A stretch of DNA of 64,000 nucleotides from positions 1,391,001 through 1,455,000 of the forward strand of contig NZ_CP034783.1 of assembly GCF_006094435.1 (NCBI RefSeq), given 5' to 3'. A program made the position numbers and the translations under genes. The DNA comes from Pseudomonas sp. MPC6 (GTDB lineage: Bacteria; Pseudomonadota; Gammaproteobacteria; Pseudomonadales; Pseudomonadaceae). A model generated the notes under the pieces. That model was not told the DNA's origin, did no database searches, and saw only the letters and a list, made by a program, of their open reading frames with translations. Each line of letters opens with the position of its first letter. The first letter of the stretch is position 1. Shown piece by piece: positions 54,817 to 62,654 of this stretch.

Positions 54817-55104
54817 ATGACTGAACGGGTACAAGTAAACATGCACGAAGCACAATCCCAACTCTCTCAACTCGCTAAGCGTGCATGGCATGGTGATACG
54901 GTTGTGATCGTCAAGGACGGCAAGCCTTATCTGGACCTGCTGCCTCATGTCGGAACACTGCGGGCGCGCAAACCAGGGCGGTTGAAGGGGGAAATTTGGA
55001 TGTCTGCGGATTTTGACAAGACACCTGAGGACATCATTTCCTTTGAGTCGCTTATTGAGGAAACTCATGCGTTTCTCCGGGGCTATCCGATGAACCGCCG
55101 GTAA
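54817..55104 (+). CDS. Orphan Phd/YefM-type antitoxin
   Basis: A 95-residue antitoxin. The N-terminal DNA-binding fold is clear: VQVNMHEAQSQLSQLAKRAW, then GDTVVIVKDGKPYLDLLPH. The C-terminal part (KGEIWMSADFDKTPEDIISF) is the segment that normally binds a VapC-type PIN toxin. GAGGAGA seven bases before ATG 54817 supports the start. No toxin gene follows: 120 bp of REP-like sequence leads to a gene on the other strand. It is either a relic or an antitoxin acting against a distant toxin. Confidence 0.82.
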   Translation: MTERVQVNMHEAQSQLSQLAKRAWHGDTVVIVKDGKPYLDLLPHVGTLRARKPGRLKGEIWMSADFDKTPEDIISFESLIEETHAFLRGYPMNRR

Positions 55105-55123
55105 GCGCAGATCCTACCGCTGC

Positions 55124-55151
55124 CCCCGTGGGAGCGAGCCTGTTCGCGAAT
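55124..55151. repeat. Single degenerate REP
   Basis: CCCGTGGGAGCGAGCCTGTT lacks a paired arm. It sits where a toxin gene would be expected after the antitoxin. Confidence 0.55.
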
Positions 55152-55225
55152 GTGTCAGTGAATACACCACCTGAAAAACCCGCTGCCTGAGATTCAAACA
55201 GCGAATGTTTTAGGGCAATTAACTA

Positions 55226-55735
55226 TCAGAAACCTCGCAGCGCGCGTGCTGCCTTACGCCACCAGGATCCGCGCTGATTGAATGGATCATCGGCCAACAC
55301 ACAAGGCATATCCCGCAACCGAATCCACGGTTCATCCTGCCAGTGCAACATGCAGAGCGACATTTTCGGCCAGTTCAGCACACTCAACGTTGGCCGTTCA
55401 ATCGACCGCGATGGACGCGCATCACGCAGCGCCGGAACCACCTGGTGCGTCAGCCATTCCCTCAGCAGCCGATACTCCGGGCAATAGTGATAAATCAACA
55501 ACGCATAGACGCCAGACTCGCTGATCATCAGCCGTTCTTTGGCAATCCCGTAAGCCTCCACGAGCATTATCTGCCGCTGATCTGGATCGAGCTTGCGTGA
55601 CAGGCGTTCGTCGAGATTTTTGCCCATCAATCGTCCCAAGTCTTGAGCACAGAACCAAGCCTGGTTCTCCACGAGAAGGGCATTAAGACCAGTGCCATGA
55701 CGAGTAAATAGGGTTGAAACGAGCGGTTCAGACAT
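55226..55735 (-). CDS. Bro-N domain antirepressor-like protein
   Basis: A 169-residue protein. A Bro-N domain spans about residues 5-105 (AWFCAQDLGRLMGKNLDERL, RLMISESGVYALLIYHYCPE, REWLTHQVVPALRDA), the DNA-binding part of phage antirepressors. The C-terminal 60 residues match no known antirepressor partner. AGGAGG six bases before the ATG is ideal, yet the start overlaps a 30-codon leader ORF by eight bases. A structured RNA with complementarity to the leader's ribosome-binding region lies just upstream, as in the immI operon of phage P1. No other phage structural gene is near. Confidence 0.85.
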   Translation of the reverse strand: MSEPLVSTLFTRHGTGLNALLVENQAWFCAQDLGRLMGKNLDERLSRKLDPDQRQIMLVEAYGIAKERLMISESGVYALLIYHYCPEYRLLREWLTHQVVPALRDARPSRSIERPTLSVLNWPKMSLCMLHWQDEPWIRLRDMPCVLADDPFNQRGSWWRKAARALRGF

Positions 55736-55820
55736 AGCGAACCTCCTGAAACGGAAGCGCGCGATTAGACATGCGGATACGGCGAGTCACCTTCATCGCG
55801 AAGGTCGGTAGGTTAGGCAT
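55728..55820 (-). CDS. icd-like leader peptide ORF overlapping the antirepressor start (30 aa)
   Basis: ATG 55820 follows AGAGGTAAAGGA. The 30 codons begin MPNLPTFAMKVTRRIRMSN and end in a TGA (55730-55728) that lies inside the antirepressor start (ATGTCTGA). This is the position and overlap of icd relative to ant in phage P1, where translation of icd is needed for ant. The peptide itself has no recognisable motif. Confidence 0.55.
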   Translation of the reverse strand: MPNLPTFAMKVTRRIRMSNRALPFQEVRYV

Positions 55821-55829
55821 TTCCTTTAC

Positions 55830-55847
55830 CTCTGGCTGCTTTCTTAG
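55830..55847 (-). promoter_or_regulatory. Antisense target over the leader ribosome-binding site
   Basis: On the minus strand CTAAGAAA (55847-55840), four bases, CCAGAG (55835-55830). The last bases are part of the Shine-Dalgarno AGAGG. Both blocks are exactly complementary to blocks in the RNA at 55854-55945, with the same 4-nt gap. Confidence 0.6.
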
Positions 55848-55853
55848 GGCATT

Positions 55854-55945
55854 CGTTATGGGTGTCGGGAGCTAAGAAACCCACCAGAGACGGGCCGGAC
55901 ATATTCCCCTTTCGGGTCTTGTATTCGCCCACTCCCGACATAACG
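55854..55945 (-). ncRNA. C4-like antisense RNA candidate
   Basis: The RNA is closed by a 14-bp stem: CGTTATG+TCGGGAG pairs with CTCCCGA+CATAACG, with one CACC bulge. Inside, GGGC (about 55930-55927) can pair with GCCC (55897-55894) around a CCC-GAAA-GGG hairpin. The 3' part leaves CTCTGG (55889-55884) and TTTCTTAG (55879-55872) unpaired. These two blocks are complementary to the leader ribosome-binding region (55830-55847) and to a second copy upstream (56017-56038). Layout and mechanism fit the C4 antisense RNA of phages P1 and P7. Assignment rests on structure and context; I could not run a covariance search. Confidence 0.65.
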
Positions 55946-55980
55946 GGGATTTTCTCGCAGGCGTAGAGAAACCGCAGACG

Positions 55981-56009
55981 AAAAAAAGCCGCATGACTGT
56001 CGGGTGCGG
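55981..56009 (-). terminator. Intrinsic terminator ahead of the C4-like RNA
   Basis: CCGCA and TGCGG(C) arms with a 10-nt loop and U7 on the minus transcript. It lies between the upstream target copy and the RNA. It may attenuate the antirepressor transcript or end vsr transcription. Confidence 0.65.
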
Positions 56010-56016
56010 AGGACCG

Positions 56017-56038
56017 CTCTGGTGTAGGCGTTTCTTAG
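56017..56038 (-). promoter_or_regulatory. Second antisense target copy in the leader
   Basis: CTAAGAAA (56038-56031), eight bases, CCAGAG (56022-56017): the same two blocks as at 55830-55847, placed just before the terminator. P1 also has two target pairs (a1/b1 and a2/b2). Confidence 0.5.
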
Positions 56039-56081
56039 GCGCCGAATCGAAAGCTTAGGGAGCCAAAGCGCTGCGGTCAAC

Positions 56082-56109
56082 CCTATAAAACTGTTTAACA
56101 GTTCGCCAA
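56082..56109 (-). promoter_or_regulatory. Putative promoter with palindromic operator for the antirepressor leader
   Basis: TTGGCG (-35, 56109-56104), a 16-nt spacer and TATAGG (-10, 56087-56082). The spacer contains the perfect 15-bp palindrome AACTGTTTAACAGTT (56089-56103), placed for a repressor to block RNA polymerase. Confidence 0.5.
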
Positions 56110-56118
56110 TCACTACGT

Positions 56119-56538
56119 TTATGCCTGAGAGTTTGCAGCGAGCGCCTCGGAGATTTTGTGGCGTAATAAGTCGGTTTTTTTTGTTTCACATTCCCAGATG
56201 ATCACGACGTTCCACCCGAGTGCACGCAACGCGTCCTGAGCTGCCTGATCTCTCTCAACGTTTTTAGCGAATTTAGGCAACCAAAAGTCGAGCCTGCTTT
56301 TCGGTGTGTAGGCGAATTTGCAATCAGGATGACGGTGCCAAAAGCATCCATGGACAAATATACAGGTGCGGAGCTTCGGCATTACAATGTCCGGTTTTCC
56401 AGGTAGGTCTTTTCGATGTATACGAAATCGATAGCCATGGGCATGCAGGTACCTCCGGACCACAATTTCCGGACCAGTATTTTTTCCACGAATGGCGGCC
56501 ATCATCCGCGATCTGGTCGCGCTATCTACGATATCCAC
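56119..56538 (-). CDS. vsr: Very-short-patch repair endonuclease Vsr
   Basis: A 139-residue Vsr nuclease that nicks at T:G mismatches formed when 5-methylcytosine deaminates. The conserved parts are all present: MMAAIRGKNTGPEIVVRRYL, FRIHRKDLPGKPDIVMPKL (catalytic Asp), CIFVHGCFWHRHPDC (zinc and active-site His/Cys) and the C-terminal GWNVVIIWECE. It is divergent from the methyltransferase gene, with only 27 bp between start codons. It protects the host from mutations caused by that methylase. Confidence 0.94.
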   Translation of the reverse strand: MDIVDSATRSRMMAAIRGKNTGPEIVVRRYLHAHGYRFRIHRKDLPGKPDIVMPKLRTCIFVHGCFWHRHPDCKFAYTPKSRLDFWLPKFAKNVERDQAAQDALRALGWNVVIIWECETKKTDLLRHKISEALAANSQA

Positions 56539-56565
56539 TCAGTTCACCTTTGGCAGAATTAGTAT

Positions 56566-58146
56566 ATGAATTTTGATCAACCTTTACAGGTCGTTGATCT
56601 CTTCGCTGGGCCAGGAGGTCTTGGTGAAGGTTTTTCCTCCCTAAATGAGGGGAAAAGCTTTGAAGTATTGGTCTCCGCAGAAATGGATCCGTTCGCTCGC
56701 TCTACGTTACGACTTCGCGCTTTCTACCGCGCTCTGAAAAAAAACAATCCCGCTGCATTGGACGATTATTACCGTTTTTGCGAAACCGCAGGAGCCCAGC
56801 ATCCATGGACATCACGCAGCTTCAAGGAGTGGGAAATTGCTGATAAAGAGGCGAGGCAGATCAAGCTAGGGAGTCCCGAGGGAAACGCTGAGCTAGATCG
56901 GATACTTGAAGATCGATTGGATACACGTAAACCTTGGGTTCTAATAGGCGGACCTCCTTGCCAAGCTTATTCAATTGTAGGAAGGGCAAGAAACAAAGGG
57001 AATCTTGAATACAAAGCCGAAGATGATCATCGGCATTTTTTATACAGAGAGTACCTAAGGATAATTCAAAGAAAGAAGCCAGCTGTTTTCGTAATGGAAA
57101 ATGTTAAAGGGATCTTGTCTTCAAAAGTTGGGGGCGAACAAATATTTCCGCAGATTCTTAAGGATCTCGCTGATCCCGACCTCGCGTTAGGAGGAACAGC
57201 CGAGTCTGAAAATAGATATAGAATATGTTCGTTGGTGACAGATGATGTTTATGAAAGTGGTGATGATCCACTTAAGTTGGATCTCAACAATTTTGTAATA
57301 CGCGCTGAAAATTATGGTGTGCCGCAAAGTAGGCATCGAGTGATTTTAGTCGGAGTATCTGAGCGTTATCTCAAAGGCATACATGAGCATAAGTTGAAAC
57401 CGTCCAAAGGCCCTACCGTAGAGCAAATGATTGGTAAGCTACCGCCGCTTCGGAGCACATTGTCGAGAGGACGGGACAGCGCTGATGCATGGTGTGGCCA
57501 AGTTGTTGAACATCTTGATGAGCTTCGATCTGATTTGGTCGCTTCAGGAAAGAAGGATCCTAAGCTCGAAATGAAATTGAAAATTTTTCGAGATTCATTT
57601 TCCGGCGGCAGATTAAACAATGGCGGACTACGAGTAAGAAAAAACAATACTTGGTCGGGCACCATCGATGTCCCGGATCTTGATAATTGGTTAACAGATG
57701 ACCGGCTCGGCGTCTGGCTAAATCACGAGGCTCGCGGCCATATGACTTCCGATCTTCGACGGTATGTTTACGCGGCCGTATTTGGTGATGCTCATTTAAC
57801 CTCGCCAAAGGGACATCAAGAATTTAATTTGGCCGGCTTGGCACCCGATCACAAGAATTGGGAAACGGGCAAGTTTAGCGATAGATTTAGAGTTCAATTA
57901 AAAGGTCAAGTTGCTTCTACCATAACTAGCCATATATCCAAGGATGGTCATTATTTTATCCACTATGATCCAAATCAATGCAGAAGCTTGACTGTACGTG
58001 AAGCTGCTCGTATCCAAACATTTCCGGATAATTACTTTTTTCTAGGTAACCGAACTCAACAATATCATCAAGTCGGTAATGCTGTACCGCCGTTACTTGC
58101 CGGAAAAATCGCAAAAATTGTTGAATCGATCATAAAAAGTGCATAG
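56566..58146 (+). CDS. DNA (cytosine-5-)-methyltransferase
   Basis: A 526-residue C5 methylase. Motif I DLFAGPGGLGEGF is at residues 11-23, motif IV with the catalytic C132 is GGPPCQAYS, motif VI is VMENVKGI (about 177), motif VIII is QSRHRVILVG, and motifs IX/X end in VGNAVPPLLAGKIAKIV. There is a long insertion after motif I and a variable target-recognition region of about 150 residues, so the target site cannot be read from the sequence. AT-rich codon use differs from the chromosome to the left. Beside vsr and ahead of the ATPase/Z1 operon, it is the modification part of the island. Confidence 0.94.
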   Translation: MNFDQPLQVVDLFAGPGGLGEGFSSLNEGKSFEVLVSAEMDPFARSTLRLRAFYRALKKNNPAALDDYYRFCETAGAQHPWTSRSFKEWEIADKEARQIKLGSPEGNAELDRILEDRLDTRKPWVLIGGPPCQAYSIVGRARNKGNLEYKAEDDHRHFLYREYLRIIQRKKPAVFVMENVKGILSSKVGGEQIFPQILKDLADPDLALGGTAESENRYRICSLVTDDVYESGDDPLKLDLNNFVIRAENYGVPQSRHRVILVGVSERYLKGIHEHKLKPSKGPTVEQMIGKLPPLRSTLSRGRDSADAWCGQVVEHLDELRSDLVASGKKDPKLEMKLKIFRDSFSGGRLNNGGLRVRKNNTWSGTIDVPDLDNWLTDDRLGVWLNHEARGHMTSDLRRYVYAAVFGDAHLTSPKGHQEFNLAGLAPDHKNWETGKFSDRFRVQLKGQVASTITSHISKDGHYFIHYDPNQCRSLTVREAARIQTFPDNYFFLGNRTQQYHQVGNAVPPLLAGKIAKIVESIIKSA

Positions 58147-58171
58147 GACGATTGTAGCTAAGGGTCCAACT

Positions 58172-58210
58172 GGTCTCGCGTTTTTGTAAAATTGCGAGGC
58201 CATTTTTTTT
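58172..58210 (+). terminator. Terminator after the methyltransferase
   Basis: GGTCTCGC and GCGAGGCC arms (one G-U pair), a 14-nt loop and T8. It separates the methylase transcript from the ATPase operon. The rest of the gap to 58408 is AT-rich leader without a gene. Confidence 0.75.
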
Positions 58211-58408
58211 GTTTGATTTGCTGAGAATCCAATTGAGCGTTTGTCTTTACTTGCGTTGGAAACATTTTTGTGAAAAGAATGATGGCGAAGGCATGGCATT
58301 GACGGGTTTTTATCCTGCTTCTGGAGGTCAAGAGTCTAGGGTTTTTCAGAGGATTTTTGACCGATTTTAATTTTAAGTCTTTGATTTTTAAGAGCTAGGA
58401 GACAAGGA

Positions 58409-58465
58409 ATGTTGGAAAACGCAGTCGCAGCGCCCAAGTCGAAGGCAGCGGTAGAAGGGATATGA
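58409..58465 (+). CDS. 18-codon leader ORF coupled to the ATPase gene
   Basis: ATG 58409 has an ideal ribosome-binding site (TAGGAG, seven bases upstream). It encodes MLENAVAAPKSKAAVEGI and stops at TGA 58463-58465, overlapping the ATPase ATG as ATGA. It may gate translation of the operon or be a relic. No homologue is recognised. Confidence 0.4.
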   Translation: MLENAVAAPKSKAAVEGI

Positions 58466-59928
58466 GAGAGATTCAGCATCCCCCACATGCCGCCTCGCTT
58501 ATGGAGTCGATGCGTTCAATCGGATACACGCTAGAATCTGCGCTAGCTGATTTGATTGATAACAGCATCTCGGCCTCAGCCAAAAAAATTAGAATCGAGT
58601 TCAGACCGTATGATGAACCGTACGTCGCATTAATAGATGATGGTTTCGGAATGTCTCCAGAACTTCTGATAAATGCTATGCGGCACGGTAGTACAAACCC
58701 GCTTATTGAACGCGCGGTTGACGACATGGGACGTTATGGGCTTGGGTTGAAAACATCCTCGCTCTCACAATGTCGACGTATGACCGTATTGTCAAAAAAA
58801 AATAACCATATTAGCGCCTATTGTTGGGATTTGGATATAGTTGTAGAGCGCGGAGCGTGGGTAATGCTCGAGTTGAATGCTTGCGACTATGAAGAGATAC
58901 CTCACTTTCGTGATTTAGACGCACAGACTTCTGGTACGATTGTTCTTTGGCAGAAACTGGATAAACTCATCGCCGGAGAGGGTGCAGCAGAGGTGGCAAT
59001 TGGTCGCCAAATGTCGTATGCGCGTGAACATTTAGCTCTAGTGTTTCACCGGTTTTTAACCAAGGAGGGAAATAAACCCAAGATAGGTATTTATATCAAT
59101 GGAGCTCCTCTTCCAATCTCCGACCCTTTTTTAAGTGATCATAAGTCCACGCAACCTTTGGATGAAGAAAGCTTCACTGTCGAAGGGCGTAAAGTTGTAG
59201 TAAAGCCTTTTATACTTCCGCATTCTAGCAAATTATCTATGACAGAGCTGCAGCAGACCGGCGGTAGCGAAGGTTTTAGAAACTCTCAAGGCTTTTATAT
59301 TTATAGGAACCGAAGATTAATAATTTGGGGTACGTGGTTTAGGTTGGCTAGGAAAGATGAGTTGAGTAAGTTGGCTAGGGTTAGGGTAGATATACCTAAT
59401 TCCTTAGATCACCTTTGGACTCTAGATATAAAGAAGTCAGCTGCCCACCCTCCTGAAGCCGTAAGATTGAATTTAAAACGCACCATTGAACGGATTCGCT
59501 CTGTCAGTGGGCGTACTATTACTTTCCGTGGAAAGAAGGTTGATAACTCCGAATTGACCCCTGGATGGCACGAGGTGATCGATCGAGGCGGAGTTAGGTT
59601 TGAAATAAATCGCGAGCACTCTCTGATTAAAGAATATATGAGCAATATACCCTCAAGTGTATTGGCGGAGTTTAATCTTGTTTTGAGCGTGATAGAAAGC
59701 ACATTTCCAGCGGAAGCGCTGTACTCAAGAATGGCATCCGATGTTAAACCTGATTTTAATAGTGATGTTGTGGCTGAAAAATTAAGGCTGTTAGCGAATT
59801 CATTGTTTTCGAATATGCCAGAGGTATCGGTCGCACGGAAAAGTCTATTAAAAACACTTCATCTTCTTGAGCCATTTAACCTTCATCCAGTTATTACAAA
59901 AAAGATAGTTGAGGAGTTTTCCATTTGA
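58462..59928 (+). CDS. GHKL ATPase (MutL/MORC-like) of a restriction-type system
   Basis: A 488-residue protein. The N-terminal GHKL ATPase is clear: N box ESALADLIDNSISASA (E25 to N34), DDGFGMS (59-65), and the lid GRYGLGLKTSSLSQC (90-104). A ribosomal-S5-like second domain follows, and the C-terminal 150 residues are helical. The family is the MutL/MORC-related ATPase of bacterial restriction operons. Its expected role is ATP-driven clamping or sliding on DNA that signals the nuclease partners. It overlaps the Z1 gene by four bases. Confidence 0.88.
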   Translation: MREIQHPPHAASLMESMRSIGYTLESALADLIDNSISASAKKIRIEFRPYDEPYVALIDDGFGMSPELLINAMRHGSTNPLIERAVDDMGRYGLGLKTSSLSQCRRMTVLSKKNNHISAYCWDLDIVVERGAWVMLELNACDYEEIPHFRDLDAQTSGTIVLWQKLDKLIAGEGAAEVAIGRQMSYAREHLALVFHRFLTKEGNKPKIGIYINGAPLPISDPFLSDHKSTQPLDEESFTVEGRKVVVKPFILPHSSKLSMTELQQTGGSEGFRNSQGFYIYRNRRLIIWGTWFRLARKDELSKLARVRVDIPNSLDHLWTLDIKKSAAHPPEAVRLNLKRTIERIRSVSGRTITFRGKKVDNSELTPGWHEVIDRGGVRFEINREHSLIKEYMSNIPSSVLAEFNLVLSVIESTFPAEALYSRMASDVKPDFNSDVVAEKLRLLANSLFSNMPEVSVARKSLLKTLHLLEPFNLHPVITKKIVEEFSI

Positions 59929-62654
59929 ACGCTCATTCGAAAAATGTTTTATCGAACAATGCAAGGCGTCTCGAGTTAGGTGTTATTACGACTTTGACTG
60001 TTGAAGGTATTCCTACCGAGTCTGAAATATTGGATTTGGCTGGTATGTTGAGGCGTATACCTAATTATTCGGTGACCGATGAGGAGTTTCAAGAGGTCAT
60101 AAAACGCCTTCACCTATCTTTAACGTTAGATATGGGGATGGGAAATTGTGTATACGACGAACACAATCCTTGGCTTAGAGCGCGAAAAGCAGAAATCGAA
60201 CCTTTTTATTGGAGTAGGTATCAAACTGACCTTTTGAAACAGGGCTGGGGCCCAAAAGTTGTGAATTCGCTAGACAAAGTGACAGACGAAATATTGGACC
60301 TGATGGGAGACCCTCATGGTCGATCGGGCTGGCCGAGACGAGGCCTAGTCATGGGGGATGTTCAGTCTGGGAAAACATCAAATTATACTGGGCTCATCTG
60401 CAAGGCTGCAGACTCAGGATACAAACTAGTTATATTGCTTACTGGAACTCTAGAAAGTCTGCGTCGTCAGACTCAAGAGCGCCTCGATGCAGGATTCGTA
60501 GGGCTGGACAGTTCAGGAGTCGTCAATAATCGCAAACGACATCGAAAAGAAATCGGTGTCGGTTTGATTGATGCTACTCGATCTGCTGGTGTTTTCACCT
60601 CAACCGTGGGTGATTTTAAAGCTGATACAGTAAATCAGCTAGGGTTTAAATTAAAAGACTATAAGGAGCCGGTTCTTTTAGTAGTTAAGAAAAATAAACG
60701 TATACTTGAAAATCTTGCTACATGGTTAATTAATTTTAATGCAGGTTCCGCAGATAGTATAGATATACCCCTTTTGCTGATCGATGACGAGGCGGACAAT
60801 GCGTCGATCAATACAAATCCCAAAAAAGCGACTGCAATCAATGCGGGGATTAGGGGGCTTCTTAAGGTTTTTCCTCGATCAAGTTATGTCGGGTTCACAG
60901 CCACACCCTTCGCAAACGTATTTATAAATCCTGACACTACTAGTGATATGGAAGGTGATGATCTATTTCCAAGGGATTTTATCTACGCTCTTGATGCTCC
61001 AACAAATTATGTTGGAGCGCGGAGGATTTTTGGTGAAGGTGCTTCTTTAAATTGTCTTGAAGAAATAAATGATGCTGAAGAGTTTTTTCCTAAAGGACAG
61101 AAGTCTGATAGTTTTATATCGGGCCTGCCTAGCACTATGCTTGACGCTCTTCGATGTTTTATCATTGTCAATGCTTTAATGGATCTTCGTCCCCAGATGC
61201 CGAAGCACCGATCCATGCTTATCAACGTCAGTCATTTTACGTTAATTCAAAATCAAATTAGAGATGCATTAGATCACGAGCTACGCGTGATTCAAGGCGA
61301 TATTCAAAACTATGCTTCTCTTTCTACCGTAAACGCGCTGCGAAATAATTCCATTCGAAGTTTATTTGATACCTATGAGAAATACTATTCGAATTTAGGC
61401 GTTGAATGGTCGGAGTTGCAGTCAACTCTCGCGGCTGCGGCACTTCCAATACAAGTGTCTGCGGTAAACCAAAAGAGTGGACCAGCTAGTCTGGATTATA
61501 CAGCTTATAAGGAGCATGGGCTTCGCGTCGTTGCTGTTGGGGGGAACAGTCTCGCGCGCGGATTAACTTTGGAAGGCTTGTGCGTGAGCTATTTCTATCG
61601 TGGAACGCAGATGTACGATGCCTTGCTACAGATGGGCCGTTGGTTCGGTTATCGGGTCGGATATGAAGATCTTTGTAAGATATGGATGTCGAATGAAACC
61701 GCAGATTGGTATTCTCATATTTCAACGGCTACTGACGAACTTCGGGATGAAGTTAGGCGTATGCAAGTATCGAGACTAAAACCAATTGACTTTGGTTTGC
61801 GTGTTAGATCACATCCGGAATCGTTGATGATTACTGCTCGAAATAAAATGCGCGATTCTGACGAGATTGTTGAAACAATCTCGATAACGCAGGAAAGTCT
61901 TGAGTCAGCTAGATTGTTAAAAGATGCCCATGTACTACTGGCTAATTATAAATCTTCTCAAGACTTGCTTCGTAAATTATTGGCAACTGATATAGCCCAA
62001 AATCCGTCATATGGATTTCCAGTTTGGAACAAAGTTCCGAAAAAAATTGTTATAGAGTTTCTTAGGTTTTTTGTGAGTCACCCATTAAGCATTAAGTTGC
62101 AAACCTCTAGCCTAGCTGAATTTATAGATAGATCTTCCGATCCAAAACTCTCTTATTGGGATGTTGGTGTTCCTGGTGGCAGAGGTACATCTTTAACTGT
62201 TGTCCCAGGGTTAAGTGTGAACCAGCGTCAGCGTACGGTCTTATTGGAAGATGATACTCGGTCCTTATTGGTAAACGGAAGGAAACTACGCGTTGGCTCG
62301 TCTTCTGATGAAACAATTGGGTTAACCGAAAACGAGATAAAGAGTGCTAGGGAAACATTTTGGGCTAACGCATCGAACGAAAATAAAATAACAGTACCGG
62401 GTAAATCCTATACAGAGATAAGAACCGCACCTCTTCTCTTAATTCACTTTATAGAACCCTCGACTGCCGGAGAAAAATACGGGCTGCCTTCCGAGTGTGA
62501 GTCACTGGTAGCAATCGGATTAAGTTTTCCAACTCTTAGCGGAGCCACTCATCGTATTTCTTATCGTATTAACTTGGTCGAGCTTAGGAATATATTGTCC
62601 GGACAGACGTCAAGCTCCGATGCGACAGATGAGGATGATGAAGATGTCGACTAA
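59925..62654 (+). CDS. Z1-domain superfamily II helicase/endonuclease subunit
   Basis: A 909-residue protein. Walker A GDVQSGKTSN is at residues 144-153, Walker B LLLIDDEADNAS at 283-294 and motif III YVGFTATPFANVF at 321-333. The second RecA lobe and Z1 domain carry VGGNSLARGLTLEGL and LLQMGRWFGYR. The C-terminal 250 residues have no named motif. Z1 proteins are DNA-motor subunits of predicted restriction systems with a GHKL ATPase partner. Translation starts at TTG 59925 after GAGGAG, overlapping the ATPase stop (TTGA). It overlaps the DUF4420 gene by 11 bases. Confidence 0.9.
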   Translation: MNAHSKNVLSNNARRLELGVITTLTVEGIPTESEILDLAGMLRRIPNYSVTDEEFQEVIKRLHLSLTLDMGMGNCVYDEHNPWLRARKAEIEPFYWSRYQTDLLKQGWGPKVVNSLDKVTDEILDLMGDPHGRSGWPRRGLVMGDVQSGKTSNYTGLICKAADSGYKLVILLTGTLESLRRQTQERLDAGFVGLDSSGVVNNRKRHRKEIGVGLIDATRSAGVFTSTVGDFKADTVNQLGFKLKDYKEPVLLVVKKNKRILENLATWLINFNAGSADSIDIPLLLIDDEADNASINTNPKKATAINAGIRGLLKVFPRSSYVGFTATPFANVFINPDTTSDMEGDDLFPRDFIYALDAPTNYVGARRIFGEGASLNCLEEINDAEEFFPKGQKSDSFISGLPSTMLDALRCFIIVNALMDLRPQMPKHRSMLINVSHFTLIQNQIRDALDHELRVIQGDIQNYASLSTVNALRNNSIRSLFDTYEKYYSNLGVEWSELQSTLAAAALPIQVSAVNQKSGPASLDYTAYKEHGLRVVAVGGNSLARGLTLEGLCVSYFYRGTQMYDALLQMGRWFGYRVGYEDLCKIWMSNETADWYSHISTATDELRDEVRRMQVSRLKPIDFGLRVRSHPESLMITARNKMRDSDEIVETISITQESLESARLLKDAHVLLANYKSSQDLLRKLLATDIAQNPSYGFPVWNKVPKKIVIEFLRFFVSHPLSIKLQTSSLAEFIDRSSDPKLSYWDVGVPGGRGTSLTVVPGLSVNQRQRTVLLEDDTRSLLVNGRKLRVGSSSDETIGLTENEIKSARETFWANASNENKITVPGKSYTEIRTAPLLLIHFIEPSTAGEKYGLPSECESLVAIGLSFPTLSGATHRISYRINLVELRNILSGQTSSSDATDEDDEDVD

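Noticed and set aside
55856..56113. An 85-codon minus-strand frame through the antirepressor leader
   Set aside because: It lies across the terminator and structured RNA, lacks a Shine-Dalgarno and would destroy the RNA logic; it is more likely a chance frame.
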